Origin: Ooceraea biroi | Lineage: Eukaryota > Arthropoda > Insecta > Hymenoptera > Formicidae | Direction: 5' to 3' | DNA: 64,000 nucleotides | Assembly: GCF_003672135.1 (NCBI RefSeq) | Contig: NC_039511.1 | Span: 2,010,464-2,074,463 of the forward strand | Shown: in pieces, positions 49,338-61,400 of the stretch | Numbering within the stretch: the first letter of the stretch is position 1 | Layout: every line of letters begins with the position of its first letter | The notes under the pieces: model-generated | The model's input: the letters and a program-made list of their open reading frames with translations, nothing else | Database searches by the model: none | Told to the model about the DNA's origin: nothing | Position numbers and translations under genes: made by a program

Positions 49338-52300
49338 TTAAAGTATTCTTGGAGGTTGCAAGTGTCCGCTCGCGATCAACTGATTCGGCGAAACAATGAG
49401 ATTGTCGCAAGCGTAATCGGGCTTCCGGGGTAGATATGTGACACCTCCGATAGTCCTCGTCTCGCGGACTTCCGGCTGACCGTTCGTTCCTCGCATCGTT
49501 TCCGCTATACTCATATGCTTCGTCGTCTCTTCAGCATTCAAGTTCTCCACCGTGGTATCACCACCGGCACGACCGATCCTCGTCATGCCTGGTGCATCTA
49601 ATCGTTGCGTACTCGCAACATCACCCTGGCCGCCATCGCGGTCTACTGAGTTATGTTCGTTAAGATAATATCGCCGCTGCAATTGGTAACGGTGCTGAAG
49701 TGGAGCACCACCACACTGGCTCATCATCGTGAGGTGGCTGCCGCAGGGATCTTGCGCTGCGGACGCGTTTGGCAAGCCGCAAGGGATCGATTGCGCACCC
49801 TGCATACAGGAAACCACCCTGGCGTGATCTTGCTGCTGCGAGGTTGCGGCGGTGCCGTTCTCCCTCTCGGCTTGCACGCTGTAACGCGTCCCCGCGTTCT
49901 TCCGTTGCCGTGGGTACTCTGGCATCATGGACTCATCGACTCTCTTAGGCCGTAGCATCCGTGGCGGAGGATTGTTAGGATTTCTTCTGTTCTCCAGTCC
50001 GTTCGCGTAGGCCCTCTTCTGAATTTGGACGGAAGTCGCGGGCAGTCGCGATCGCAGTTCGTCCGGGATCTCTCCAGGATCCTGCGTGCCATTCAGTTTC
50101 ACCGTAGGCTTCCTCTTGGTCAGATTCGCAAGATATTCAAGTCCGCGTCTGCTCGTCGGGTCTTTCAGCGCCTTCAGCGCTTTCTGGATAGTCTCCGGAT
50201 CCTGCAGACCGTCGTTGCGCCTCTGGGGACGGATCATCTCCTTGTACACTCGCATCTTCAGCAAGCTGGAAGGTTCGACCTGCCTCTGCTCGCAGAAACG
50301 TGCGGGCTCGATGAAGACTCTTTGATCGTTCATCGATTTTAAGGAGTTTGGATCGTGCTGCTCAGACCAGGTCTTTTGTTGCTCGGAATGGTAATATGGA
50401 TTATGAGGCATATTACATGAATGTGGAACGTTTAACGGTAGACTCGGCTGACAATATAAGCTGTTCGGCACGTTCTGCTGATGACCATGAGGACAACAGA
50501 CCGCGCCTTTGCGCGACCAAGCAGCCATCTGCTGTTGATAAGGATTTGTCTGAAAGTGCATTTGCTTAAGTGGCACAACTTGATTGGTCATCTGTTCCTG
50601 CTTCGGCGGACGATAATTCTGTTGCTGGACATGCGTGCTACCGATTTCTTCCAGCGGTTGATCACCCATCGTGCATTGTTTCTTCAAGGCCTTTTGCTGC
50701 GCTCTCATCATCTCTATTTCGTAGTACGATATTCGGGGGGGTGTGATATGCACCATCCATTCCGGTTTCTCGTCTCTCTCTCTTCCTCGCGCGGATTGAT
50801 CTAATCTTCTGATCTCCAGATCTGCGTCTTCCGCTTGTGGGATCGCTTGAATCTGCGCGATATAAGCCAGATGCCGGCGTTGCTCGTTCAATAACGCGTC
50901 GAACTGGCGGTGTATTATATCATCGGGCACACACTGCTGCTTCAGCGTGGCGATCAGCAACTCCTGATCACGTATCATGTCGGGCGTGAACCTCACTATC
51001 GTTTTACCAGCGTCTTGTCGATTCTGTGCTGCTACGACCGACTGCTGACTGGTAGATCTGCGATTCCGCGGCGAGTTGGACCGATCCTGATTCCTAAAAC
51101 TCTGCTGATCGAAGTTGGCGCTCGACGCAGCCTGCACTTGGCGATAACACTGGCACTGCGATGATGATGGCGACGACGGCTGCTGAAGCGGAACTTGCCG
51201 ACTCTGGCTCGTCGTCTGCATCCATCGATCGTTTTGCGGCCACGCGGCTTGGAGATTGACGGGATACCCGAAACTCTGCTGATGCGTCGGCAGACTGTGC
51301 CGCATCAGCTTCATCTGGCTCACTGTCATGTCCTGCGGCGACGTCATCCCTTGTCCGCAAACTCGCGCGGCTGACAATTGCCGATTGACGTAATGAGCGC
51401 AGAGTGCTCCCGGAGCATCGTGCGTTTGCTGCTGCTGTGACGATTGCGGTTGACTGTATGGTTGCTGCAACGTTTGCGGATGATACACGCTCCGCTGCAT
51501 CTGCTGATAAACTCGACGAGGATTTTGCTGGAACGTGTCGTGCGGCTGCATATGATGACAGTTACTCGCAGATCGGACATTCGATGGTGCGTTCATATCT
51601 CGCGAATCCGGCGCTTGCCTCTGTTCCTGCAGCTGCATGACCATTTGTCTGTGATTGACCGCATTCCGGCCGCCAACCGGTTGTTTCTCGCATGCATCGA
51701 AAGCGGAAGTTCCGTCACGATTTTCGTCCACGACTGCGCGCGGATCGTTTGAGAATTGTTGCATTTGCGATGGCGCGACCTGAGTTGAAGGGCTTTGAAT
51801 AATCTTTGGCTGATTCATGATGGCCGAATTTCGTGGTGATCGATCGCGAATGACCGATCCTTGAAAAGCGGTTGGCACGAAAGGACGATGCGCCTGTCTT
51901 TCCGGGGACGTGATTCGACGAGTCAGCAGGCTTTCTGATTGCGGATTTGCTTGACTGATTTGCTGATGATTAGCTGCAATCTGTTGCTGACTTGGGCTAG
52001 ATGTACTTTTCAACTGGAAATGTGATATCATGTTAATCAAAATCATTCTATTTGATAAAATACTTATCAATTAAATTAGAATTTATCAATTAAATTATAA
52101 TTAGAATTAGAAAATCAGGGCTCGTTAAAATTTAAACCTTTGGCTGCTGGTAAAACGACGAGAATTGAGCAGAGATTGCATCGCCGTGACCGTTGTTGCT
52201 TCTGGCAACCGAGCTGGCGAAGAAGTTTTTGGTTTCCCGAGGATCTTGTTGCACGAGTAAAGCGCCGACAGATTCGGGCGAGAACATTGGTGAATTGTCT

Positions 52301-52422
52301 AATTTCCTGATCTTTTCGGCAGGGAAGCTTTTGAGTCGTGACGAGGAAGTCGAACGTGCCTCCTTTGATCTATCCTGAGGAAGAAACTTGGTTTTCGGGG
52401 GTTGCATCTCATCCGGCAGCAT
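49338..52422 (-). CDS. large Gln-rich protein (986 aa), unrecognised
   Basis: Exons 52138-52422 and 49338-52013 join in phase; the start used is the ATG at 52422. The frame continues to an acceptor-like TTCATAG at about 52475, so another exon and an earlier start are possible. The protein is low-complexity for most of its length, with many QQ runs. Islands of ordered-looking sequence: residues ~395-460 (PDMIRDQELLIATLKQQC, RRHLAYIAQIQAIPQ), ~480 (EWMVHITPPRISYYEIEMMR) and ~700 (IQKALKALKDPTSRRGLEYL, LTKRKPTVKLNG). No DNA-binding or catalytic motif, signal peptide or membrane segment. It could be a nuclear cofactor or scaffold; that is a guess from composition. The 2.7-kb terminal exon is unusual here. 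Confidence 0.72.
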
Positions 52423-53208
52423 TGTCCGATCGTTTTCAACGGGATTATGCAACAAGTCCGACTTGTGCGAATTCTATGAACGGCGACTTCGTGGATCGTT
52501 TTTGACGGCTCGTACTTCGCAGACTTGCCGTAGTAGTCAAATGTCTGATGATCCCTTATATTTACGATTCCTCTCGAATGAGATTTTCCTGAGAAAAGAT
52601 TTTTCGAGATTCACAATTGGACGACTTGATATACAATTTCCAGAAGCTTACCTAGTTTTCATTATCGTAAATTTTGCTTGGGTAAATTTGTGTAGCGTGA
52701 CACTTGCCGTCAGAAGATTGTATAACTTGGTGAAGGAATTCTCAAATCAGATTTTGTGCTACCGCCGAAAGGAGATCGCGAGTTTTGACGTTTGAAGAAA
52801 ACAGATAGTTGTCATGGCTACATGGACATGAAATTTACTGAAATTATAATAGTTACGCACTTCATGGAATATTTATGTAGAAATAATAAAAAGATAGAAA
52901 CGGCATAAAATTAGATCCTATAAAACTTATGAGTGGTAAAAAGTGTTAATAATAAACACACAAATATAAAATTGATAATTTCATAATAAGTTTTATTAAC
53001 TTTTATATATCTTTTATATGTCAATTTATATGGACGATGGGACATCAGCAATATAATACTTTATAGTAATCTAGAATAACAATATTAAATTTGTCATCAC
53101 TAAACAGAGTTACAAGATAAATTTAGAAAAATATTACAAGTCGAGTCAACAATCCACTTAAGTTAAGTTAAGAACATGTTTCTATATTACTTAGACTCTT
53201 AGAGAATA
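52423..53208. other. upstream side of the Gln-rich gene
   Basis: A GTAAGC donor at 52651 preceded by ATG AAA ACT (minus strand) and a TTTTCTCAG acceptor suggest at least one 5' exon, but I could not make a frame-consistent join to 52422. The + strand frame at 52388-52795 is probably a shadow. Beyond 52.8 kb the sequence is AT-rich and empty. Confidence 0.35.
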
Positions 53209-53304
53209 ATGCTCTGTCTACACAGGTTGGTTGATCATCCTCCAGTATAGACAAGGCATCGGATGAGCCACAAATAGGATCATCCTCCAGTGTAGACAGA
53301 GCAT
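53209..53304. mobile_element. 96-bp MITE with perfect 15-bp terminal inverted repeats
   Basis: ATGCTCTGTCTACAC at 53209-53223 and its exact reverse complement at 53290-53304. Internally GATCATCCTCCAGTATAGAC and GATCATCCTCCAGTGTAGAC form a direct repeat. No coding capacity. Confidence 0.75.
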
Positions 53305-53841
53305 GAATAGAGATTGATATCAGTTATTTATTTTGTGGATATCAGTTGAATCTGCTCGATTGAAGTTGCTCTCTTTCAATTATCAACAAACTGATAATTA
53401 AAGTTATCTTCTTCGAGATATTTTCTTAAATCAATCTTCTTTTTATTTACCATCAAGTGTTTCTTGAATTACTCGTTTCGTTCTCTGTAAAGCAACGAAA
53501 TGTTACATTATAAATTATTACTCAAAAATAATAAAACGTTGCATTTGCTCAACAAATAAATAAAAACGCAATATAAGTAATCGCATGAATTATATGTCAT
53601 TTTTATATGTATTGCATAAAGAATCTCAACTATATTTACTTTATTGACGTCGGAATTTCATATAAGTTTAACTGCGTGATTCAAAAAGTGACTTTTACTC
53701 AACAAATATTTTCCGCCTTACTTACTCACATAAACTCCTAGCGCGGCCTTTGCGTGTAGTTACATAATTACCAGCCGGTCGTCAATTAGAGTACTCTCTC
53801 CTAGCAGGGCGGACAAGGTACTGCAGAACGAGAAACTCACA
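53305..53841. other. AT-rich gap, nothing supported
   Basis: No ORF, repeat or RNA feature I can defend. Confidence 0.5.
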
Positions 53842-54993
53842 TTAATCTCGGCAACAAATCCTCATAACAGAAAGTATGATAATAAACTGACGGCACAGTG
53901 GCTTGCAGGGTAGGTCACGCGGGGGTGTCGGTGGTGGACAGAGCACGCAGGGAGCGCAATTCGTAGGCTGAACGTAAAAGCAGCTAACTGGAGGAGGAGG
54001 AGGTGGCGGGCACGGCAAATATGTCACTTCCATTTTCGGTGGACAGGGTGGCGTCGGGCAGCGTGGACAGATGGGTAGATAAACCTTCGACAAAAAATTC
54101 TTTCTTAAAACAATTTTTTTCTTTTATTGCTAATAAAGCAGCGATGTTACCGCGGAGTTACCCTGTCAGTATCGAGCAGATAATTTTTATCGCAGTCTCG
54201 TCTTATGTATTTTTTATTGCATATATTATGTATTTTAGGTAAGAAAATTACTGCGCAACTAGTTCTCTCGAGATTAGAATATTGTGGAGAAATTCTATAA
54301 TAAAATTGATATAAATCTGCTATTTATATAAATTGATCTGTTACATCTTTAAAGAATAAATGTTATCTTATCTCGCATGAGCAATTTGAAAATAAAGTAC
54401 ATGTTGAATCATTTTCCACGTTGCCACTTAAGATGCCATTACGATGAAGCACTTAGATAATAGAAATTGATACTTTGTGTACAGCAAACATACTACTGCC
54501 TTGATTGGTTTTGGTGCAGCTCGCGGCGGAGAAAGTGTCCTGCATGGGACACGTCGCACGTTAGGCATGCAGGGGTAGCTCACAGGTGGAGTGCAACAAA
54601 TTATAGGGCACGGAGGTGGTGAACATGGTGGTACACAGAATGGAAGCTGACGCGAAACGTTATTACTTCTGCAACAACTTAGGAATTATGCAGATTATTA
54701 AACAGACACAGATAATTATTGGGAACTGGGGCATAGTTGTAGAAATTACTAAATAAAAATTATAATATTTGGTTTAATATAAAACTAATTATAAACAAAC
54801 GAATTTAAAAAATGTACAATAATTGTATTATTTACATTAAATAAAGAATATTTCACGCTGTGTGAGTGTGTGTGTTCTAAATTGATGATCTGATTATATA
54901 GAAGTTTATTTATGAAAAATCGGAAATTTGAGATTTGCGTTAGCGTGTTTTCTCATTAGAATAATGTGAATCCAGTAAAACTTACCCTGACAT
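53842..54993 (-). CDS. small Pro/Cys-rich protein (141 aa)
   Basis: Three exons on the minus strand, 54986-54993 (ATGTCAGG, then GTAAGT), 54494-54668 and 53842-54084, join in phase to 141 residues. The product is dominated by Pro and Cys: PFCVPPCSPPPCPIICCTPP in exon 2, and ICPRCPTPPCPPKMEV, PCPPPPPPPVSC and CVLCPPPTPPRDLPCKPLC in exon 3. No signal peptide. This composition resembles small Cys/Pro-rich sperm-tail and cuticle-type structural proteins, where Cys cross-links. With a HYDIN-like gene nearby a sperm role is tempting, but that is inference. The exon 2 to 3 join (GTA|GTATGT to GAAG|GTTTAT) is the least certain point. Confidence 0.55.
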
Positions 54994-55698
54994 GATGCAA
55001 CGCGACTAGAAATACACTGTAGATAATGTTAAAGAGTAATGACGTCTTTGTGTACAAAAATGATTTGTGTAGAAGAAAGTCAAAGTCAAAATATCAATAA
55101 TAGTCGATTCAGCGAAAAACAATCGATTCCGTTATTGCGAAAAACATTCATAATTACTTTCAATTTTGCTAATTGCTGACAAGAGACACTTCGGAATTTA
55201 ATTTAAGATAGGTCTTCCATGACCGTGAATACAAATAAGCCGATCAAAGATTATTTGGTGGTAACCTTAGTGACCGTAAACAAATCGGTTGTCAGCTTTC
55301 TCGAGGACTACATTTTGCGCGGGAGAGGCACATATGGCAATTCCCGGTTCTTCTTTATTTTTACATGAATCGATTGCTGCTGATTTAGAAAGCGCAGTTT
55401 TGCAATAAAAGCACCAACTTTGAGTAATATTATCTATCGCTTACGAGAATTCTTGAAATGATATGCACCGGCTAAAACTCATAAATTTATGTAATTCTTA
55501 ATTTAACACGCAGCTGTATTCATTGTAGCATGTAAACTATTTCATACACGATCCTATCGGGAAAAAATAATAAATAAGCGCAGAATCGGTTTAAAAATAT
55601 CTCACAGTTATATCCGAAATAAGTGATTAAAGCTACCATCTCTAATCTTTCCCCTGTTAAGAGCACATTATAATAATTAAACGTTTATTTATGAAGAA
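54994..55698. other. intergenic gap, nothing supported
   Basis: AT-rich; a (GT)n-like stretch (GTGTGAGTGTGTGTG) lies at ~54861 within the neighbouring intron. No ORF or RNA gene in the gap itself. Confidence 0.5.
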
Positions 55699-56460
55699 TA
55701 TTTATATTGTTAATTGGCATATTGCCTAGAGTTTTCTGCTATTGCAAATACTGTAAACGCAGAAATGAAAAAGGTCAATCGCTTAGAAATTTTTTCTTTA
55801 ACCGAGTAGTTCTGAGATATTTATATTGTTAATTGGCATATTGCCTAGAGTTCTCTGCTCTTGAAAATACTGTAAACGCAGAAATAAAAAAGTTCTAACC
55901 CTTAGAAATTTTTTCTTTTTCCGAGGAGTTCTGAGATATTTATATTGTTATTTTTTATACTGCCTAAAGTTCTCTATTATTGAAAATACTCGAAATCCAG
56001 AAATGAAAAAGTTCTTGCCGTTAGAAATTTTTTCTTTTTCCGAGTAGTTCTGAGATATTTATATTGTTATTTTTTATACTGCCTAAAGTTCTCTATTATT
56101 GAAAATACTCGAAATCCAGAAATGAAAAAGTTCTGGCCGTTAGAAATTTTTTCTTTTTCCGAGTAGTTCTGAGATACTTATATTGTTATTTTTTATATTG
56201 CCTAGAGTTCTCTGTTATTGAAAATACTCGAAATCCAGAAATGAAAAAGGTCTAGCTCTTAGAAATGTTTTCTTTTTCCGAGGAGTTCTGAGATACTTAT
56301 ATTGTTATTTTTTATATTGCCTAGAGTTCTCTGTTATTGAAAATACTCGAAATCCAGAAATGAAAAAGGTCTAGCTCTTAGAAATGTTTTCTTTTTCCGA
56401 GGAGTTCTGAGATACTTATATTGTTATTTGGCATATTGCCTAGAGTTCTCTGCCAATACT
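55699..56460. repeat. tandem array of a 119-bp unit, about seven copies
   Basis: TGCC(T)AGAGTT landmarks at 55723, 55842, 55961, 56080, 56199, 56318 and 56437 are spaced exactly 119 bp. Adjacent units are nearly identical in the middle of the array (56080-56437) and more diverged at the left. The unit is the same one that makes up the core of the foldback element at 46248-47127, but no CAGGGTG arms flank this array. Confidence 0.92.
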
Positions 56461-56697
56461 TCAAATCTAAACAGGAACTTAAAGGAAAAGAATTACTAAG
56501 TCGTTGCTACAGCCATCTATTTTGTCTTTACGAGCTTGTGCGAGCTTCTCATATATTTATTACGATCCGTGTTTATGTGACAGCATTGAGTGTGTAAGAT
56601 GACAACTCGCTTGTGTTTCTCATGCTCGGTATGCGAGGATAATACACAATTTAAACAAGTATAAAACAAGTACGTCTATTAATCGGCAACGAGTCAG

Positions 56698-59600
56698 CTA
56701 CGCCACGCAGAATCCAGCCCCATTCGGCGGCTGAGCTGGAATTCCGCGTCTGTTCATACGGCAAGTGTGCTCCTCCAGACGTTCAGCCGCCACGCTGTTT
56801 TCCTGCTTGCTGAAGCTCCACAAACGTTCCGCTGCTGCGCTGGCGCGTGGCCAGATCCTCGGATGAACATTGTTCCTGAAAGTAAAGTAATGCAGAATTG
56901 TTTTTTGCCTGCTAACAAAGCTGATCGAGTTACCGCGATTCTTTCAATGCTACCAAAAAGTAGATATCAATGTAAGGTTCTCTTGACAAGTGGCTCAGAG
57001 AGTTTCTTCTCCACTATGAATAAATATAATTAGAAAGTATATTGAAATATTTATTCATAGTGGATGTACGAACCCGTGTAGAAAAATTAATAGGGTCTTA
57101 AAAAGTCCCGATTAATTTCCTCAATATTAATATGGCCCTAAAATGGCATGTAACAAATATTTTTTCGGGACCTTATAAGGAAATAATAAAAAATATTGTT
57201 TTAATCATCTGTCCTATCGGGCCACGATGTGGCAATGATAGGGCATCCCTTTTTAGGACATCCCTATTTATTCCTTATAGGGGCCTTTACTTTCTTATTA
57301 GGCCCCAACAATTTTCTGCACGGGAAATGTTTTACTCTAATCTAAACCTTTTTTCGTCGATATGATTCGCCAACATGATTCGGATTGGAAAAGGAAACAC
57401 ACTCACTTGTCCACAAACTCCGACCACATGCATGTCTCGCCGCCGAGCATCAAGTGCGTGGCGTTAGCTGCATTGTCGAAGTCGAAGGGATCGCAGTTGT
57501 AATACTTTTCCCAATCACCACCGCCGGCAATGTGATCCAGGTACCAGCAGGAGGACAATAAGACCGGATGTCCCGCCGTCGTCGCCCTCTCCAACTCCTT
57601 CTGCCAATTTGGCAGCTTCCAAACGTGGACCACAGTGCTCGCGGGCAGCACGACGCCGTTATCAAAGACCTACGGATAGCATAATTTAAATACATTTATT
57701 CCTGTATAATAAAAATGCAATTAACAAAGTGGGAAAGGTAAGAGAAGAAAGTAAGAGAGATAGAGGACTCACCTCTTGCCATACGATCGTGCTGGCCTCC
57801 AGCATATCACTGATCGTGAGCACTTTGCCTATGTACTCGTTCTCCAGCAGCTCGAATCTTCCGACCATGTTATTCGCTTTCATGTACTCGAGAATTTCAG
57901 GATTGCTGGCCCAACAATCGAAAGGTACCTCGTCGCCACCCAGGTGGAGATATTGATCCGGGAACACTTGCACGATCTCCGAGAACAGGTTCCGCACGAA
58001 CTCGTACAGCGTCGGATTCGTCGGGTTCATGGGGCCTAGTTTACCGTTCGGTTTTCCGGAAGTGTCTGAAAAATGCGAGTTAATTTACATAACTCGTCGC
58101 CGCGGAAACTTTAACGGGAACTAATGATCGCTTCATCTATCTTGCTTAGTTAACAGATCAAACGTAACGGAATAACATTATAAATAAAATATGCAAGAAA
58201 CGCGTGGATCTTCATTCTTGTCTTTCAGCATTTCAACTATCAGACTATTATATTTCAGACTATCGCAAGCGTCGTAAGCGAAGGAGAATACATCGTTCTT
58301 TTACTCACCATAGCACGTGGTCAACAAGTCCGGATAGGCCTGACCCCATGACCTGGTGTGCCCGGGTGTGTCAAACTCCGGCATCACTCGGATCCCTCGT
58401 AATCTCGCGTAATCGACGACTTGCTGCACGTCGTTGGGCGTGTAGATCATCGAGGAATGGTAAGCACCTTTGGCGGACAGGTCAGGATACCTGGTACTTT
58501 GATAGGGGAAGCTGTTGTCGTCGACGATGTGCCAGTGAAAAACGTTCAGCTTGTTGTACGACATCGCGTCCAACGTCAGCAGGATGTCGGATAGCGGCAG
58601 ATAATGGCGAGAGGTATCCAACAGGAGGCCGCGATGCGCCAGTTTCGGTTTATCCTCGATAGTCTGGCATTGTACTTTCAACTGCAACACATGATGAAAT
58701 TTCAAAGTTTGCTTATACGAAAAGATTGCAATATTTGTGAAACGAAAGTTCGATAACTGAATATTTATGTTTTTTCAGACAAAACAGTTTTCTGCAATTT
58801 AAGCTGAAGGAAGCAACGCGCAATGTTAATGTGGACGTTGTGAGGATCAATGATGCGCCGACGAAGCATCGGCATTTTTCTTTAGATGTTGGGTCTCGAA
58901 TATTTTGACATTTTGCGTAAAGATTTTCTTGTTTGTGATAAGGAAGTACGAATATTCATATATTTACGCTCGGCCCATCGCCGGACGGTGCCAGTATCTG
59001 CGAGAAGGTTTCGAGTCCTCGAAGGATTCCCCATACGGATTCCGCCCAGAGAACAGCGATCGGTGATGTCTCGTTTATCTCGAGCTTATCTGCAACAGGC
59101 GCGATACCAATCGTTAAGTAAATCGACTCATCTCATGTAAAAGAACGCAGGTAAAATCACAAAATGATGCCGCATGCTCAAATTCTGTTTGCTTATCGCA
59201 GATTACACGGTATTTGGTATTTGGCTTCAAGTTCCAAGATAAGAAACCAAATAGCAGATTATAAAGAATTATTTTATTGTCTGTTTTCGTTTCAATCATT
59301 TCATTGATTGCACTGCTACTGCTACATCGCTCAACTCGCTCACATATCTTGCACATGTTCGATCCGTATGCGTCATTTCGCCTTTATTTAATCATACTAA
59401 ATCAATCGTAATAATTCTTTCAGTTGAGCGGTCGTAACTATTGAGAAATTTTAAGGATCTCAAAAGGTTTCATTATATTTATTATCACAAAACAAAAATG
59501 AAAAAGTTATTAACTGTGTTATTTTGCATGTAAATAACACGTTCTTTATATAGAAGCTTATAATTTTGCATTTATTATGAAAATGCATGAACATATATAT

Positions 59601-61400
59601 GTGTGTGCGCGCTTTGCAATTTAATGATATATTCTGCTGTACTCGTTACTCTCTTATCACTTATTCATCAAACGATGTACCGTTTAATGCAAAATGCTTT
59701 AGTCTTCAAGTCGATATTAAACCGGTTGGCATTGTGATAAAAAGAAAAACATCAATACCGTAAAAATTCAAGTTCTGCGTACGCAAGTATCGACCCAAAT
59801 AAACGAATGCTAGATCCGAAACTACGAGATAGTTGCTTATTAACATCATTTAATTACTTTACTGTTGTATTACATGTTAATCTCTAATGTTATGCATAAT
59901 AACGAGGCAATTTTGCTTGTTAACACAGAAAACATGCATTCAGTTACGATGGTAAATCTTAATTAAACTTACAATAAAGTATGGGATCTTTCAGTCTATC
60001 AGCTAAATAATTAAATAATCGGATTTACTCGTCGTTTCTTTAAGAAGATATTTCCATTTTGAAAAGAGAGAAATTTATTCATTTTTTTATAATATATTTT
60101 AAAATTATATAATTTTGTAAATGTGCTTCTACAATGATACATTGAGCGAAATGAAAGAACGAATTCAAGCGAACGCCTTTCAGATAGCCAAGTAAGTCGC
60201 CCAGCTGCCGAAAAGCAAACCTCACGGGTTCGAATTTGTGAATAATATACGTCCAAATCCGTCTGACAAACATAGTATAGAAGCGTCTTTATAAAGACCT
60301 TTTCAAAAATGACATCATGAGTGATTGCTGAGTAGTGCGTTTGTTCGAATTCGCTCTAGCTGCATTATTTCGCTCGATTCGGAAAACAGAAATTCGAAAC
60401 TCTATATCTTATAATTGTTCATAAAAGAATTTTCTAAAATTATCTATAAAATGACGTTTTAAAAGGAAGAAATGTCTCCTTAATGAATATAATTATTAAT
60501 CCATTATGCAAATTTTTATGAAACAGAAGATTGATTAGCAACTCATTTTTGTGTAGCAACTTGCGAACTTACAGGATTCGTTCATGTTCAAGTGCGGCCA
60601 ATGCTCGCCGTTTTGCTCGCACGGCTGCAAAAGCCGGATGCTTAGGGCCTCAAGAATCCCTTTGAAGTGAGGATCCTCTCGGACGGGTGTCCTTGATTGC
60701 CCTTCGGTAACCAATCTCGCTATTCTAGCTTCAGTCAAGATGATTCTCATGTACCTTTCTATCGCTTCGATCACTATGTCACAAGTCTCGCCGTGTACCT
60801 TGACAGATCAGAATTTTCATTATACAATGCGATACGCAAGACTGAAACTGAAACTGAATATATTTCGCATTCAATTTTCCCTTTAAAATTATCCATTCTC
60901 TCGTGTTAAACTCTCCGCCTCGTGATTCGAGATGAGACGATTAACGTCTCGCGCGTGCACGCGCAATCTTTTTATTTCATAATCATCAAGAAAACGACAC
61001 GATAGCATGACAATGACGAGTACGTGACAAGAATACACATTACTTCTTCCTAAGACAATGCAATACAGTTTCACATAGAACCTTATATAATACAACAATC
61101 ACACAAGAATCTATTCTTCTTACATCTAAGAATCTAGACTTCTCTCGAATGAAGCTCATTATCTAAAATATGAAAAAAAAGAGAACGATGAAAGGAGACA
61201 ATACGAGAACTCACCCGCATGTCGAAGTTGGAGGGTCGCAGCAAGTAAAAGTCTTCCTTGATCAATCGCTTATTCGGCCTGGGCCAGACTTCGCCCTTCG
61301 TCGCCTGGACCCATGGACCCGCGTCCGAGTGCAGCGAGGTGACCTGCCAGGGCACGGCGACCACGAAGACCAGGGTGACCGCGAGATTCCACATGTTCAT
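56698..61400 (-). CDS. secreted beta-N-acetylhexosaminidase (glycoside hydrolase family 20)
   Basis: Exons 61215-61400, 60573-60798, 58968-59089, 58309-58681, 57773-58065, 57407-57669 and 56698-56875 join in phase to 546 residues, the normal family length. Signal peptide at 1-~22 (WNLAVTLVFVVAVPWQVTS). N-terminal GH20b-like domain (GPWVQATKGEVWPRP), then the catalytic barrel from ~180 (HRGLLLDTSRHYLPL, KLNVFHWHIVDD, RGIRVMPEFDTPGHT). The catalytic Asp-Glu pair is in LGGDEVPFDCW, and the family Trp residues are in SSCWYLDH and GGETCMWSEF. C-terminal PRIWPRASAAAERLW is typical. It removes terminal GlcNAc/GalNAc by substrate-assisted catalysis; insect members trim chitin oligomers or N-glycans. 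I cannot decide between chitinolytic Hexo1-type and broad Hexo2-type. The last intron carries a small MITE. Confidence 0.94.
57073..57324. mobile_element. 252-bp MITE in the last hexosaminidase intron
   Basis: Ends CCCGTGTAGAAAAATTA and (complement) CCCGTGCAGAAAATTGT form an imperfect terminal inverted repeat. The interior has inverted GGGCC-type blocks (GGGTCTTAAAAAG, ATGGCCCTAAAA versus TTAGGCCCCAAC). No coding capacity. Confidence 0.65.

Noticed and set aside
49653..51752. + strand ORFs opposite the Gln-rich exon
   Set aside because: CAG/CTG-rich coding sequence keeps other frames open; no independent evidence.
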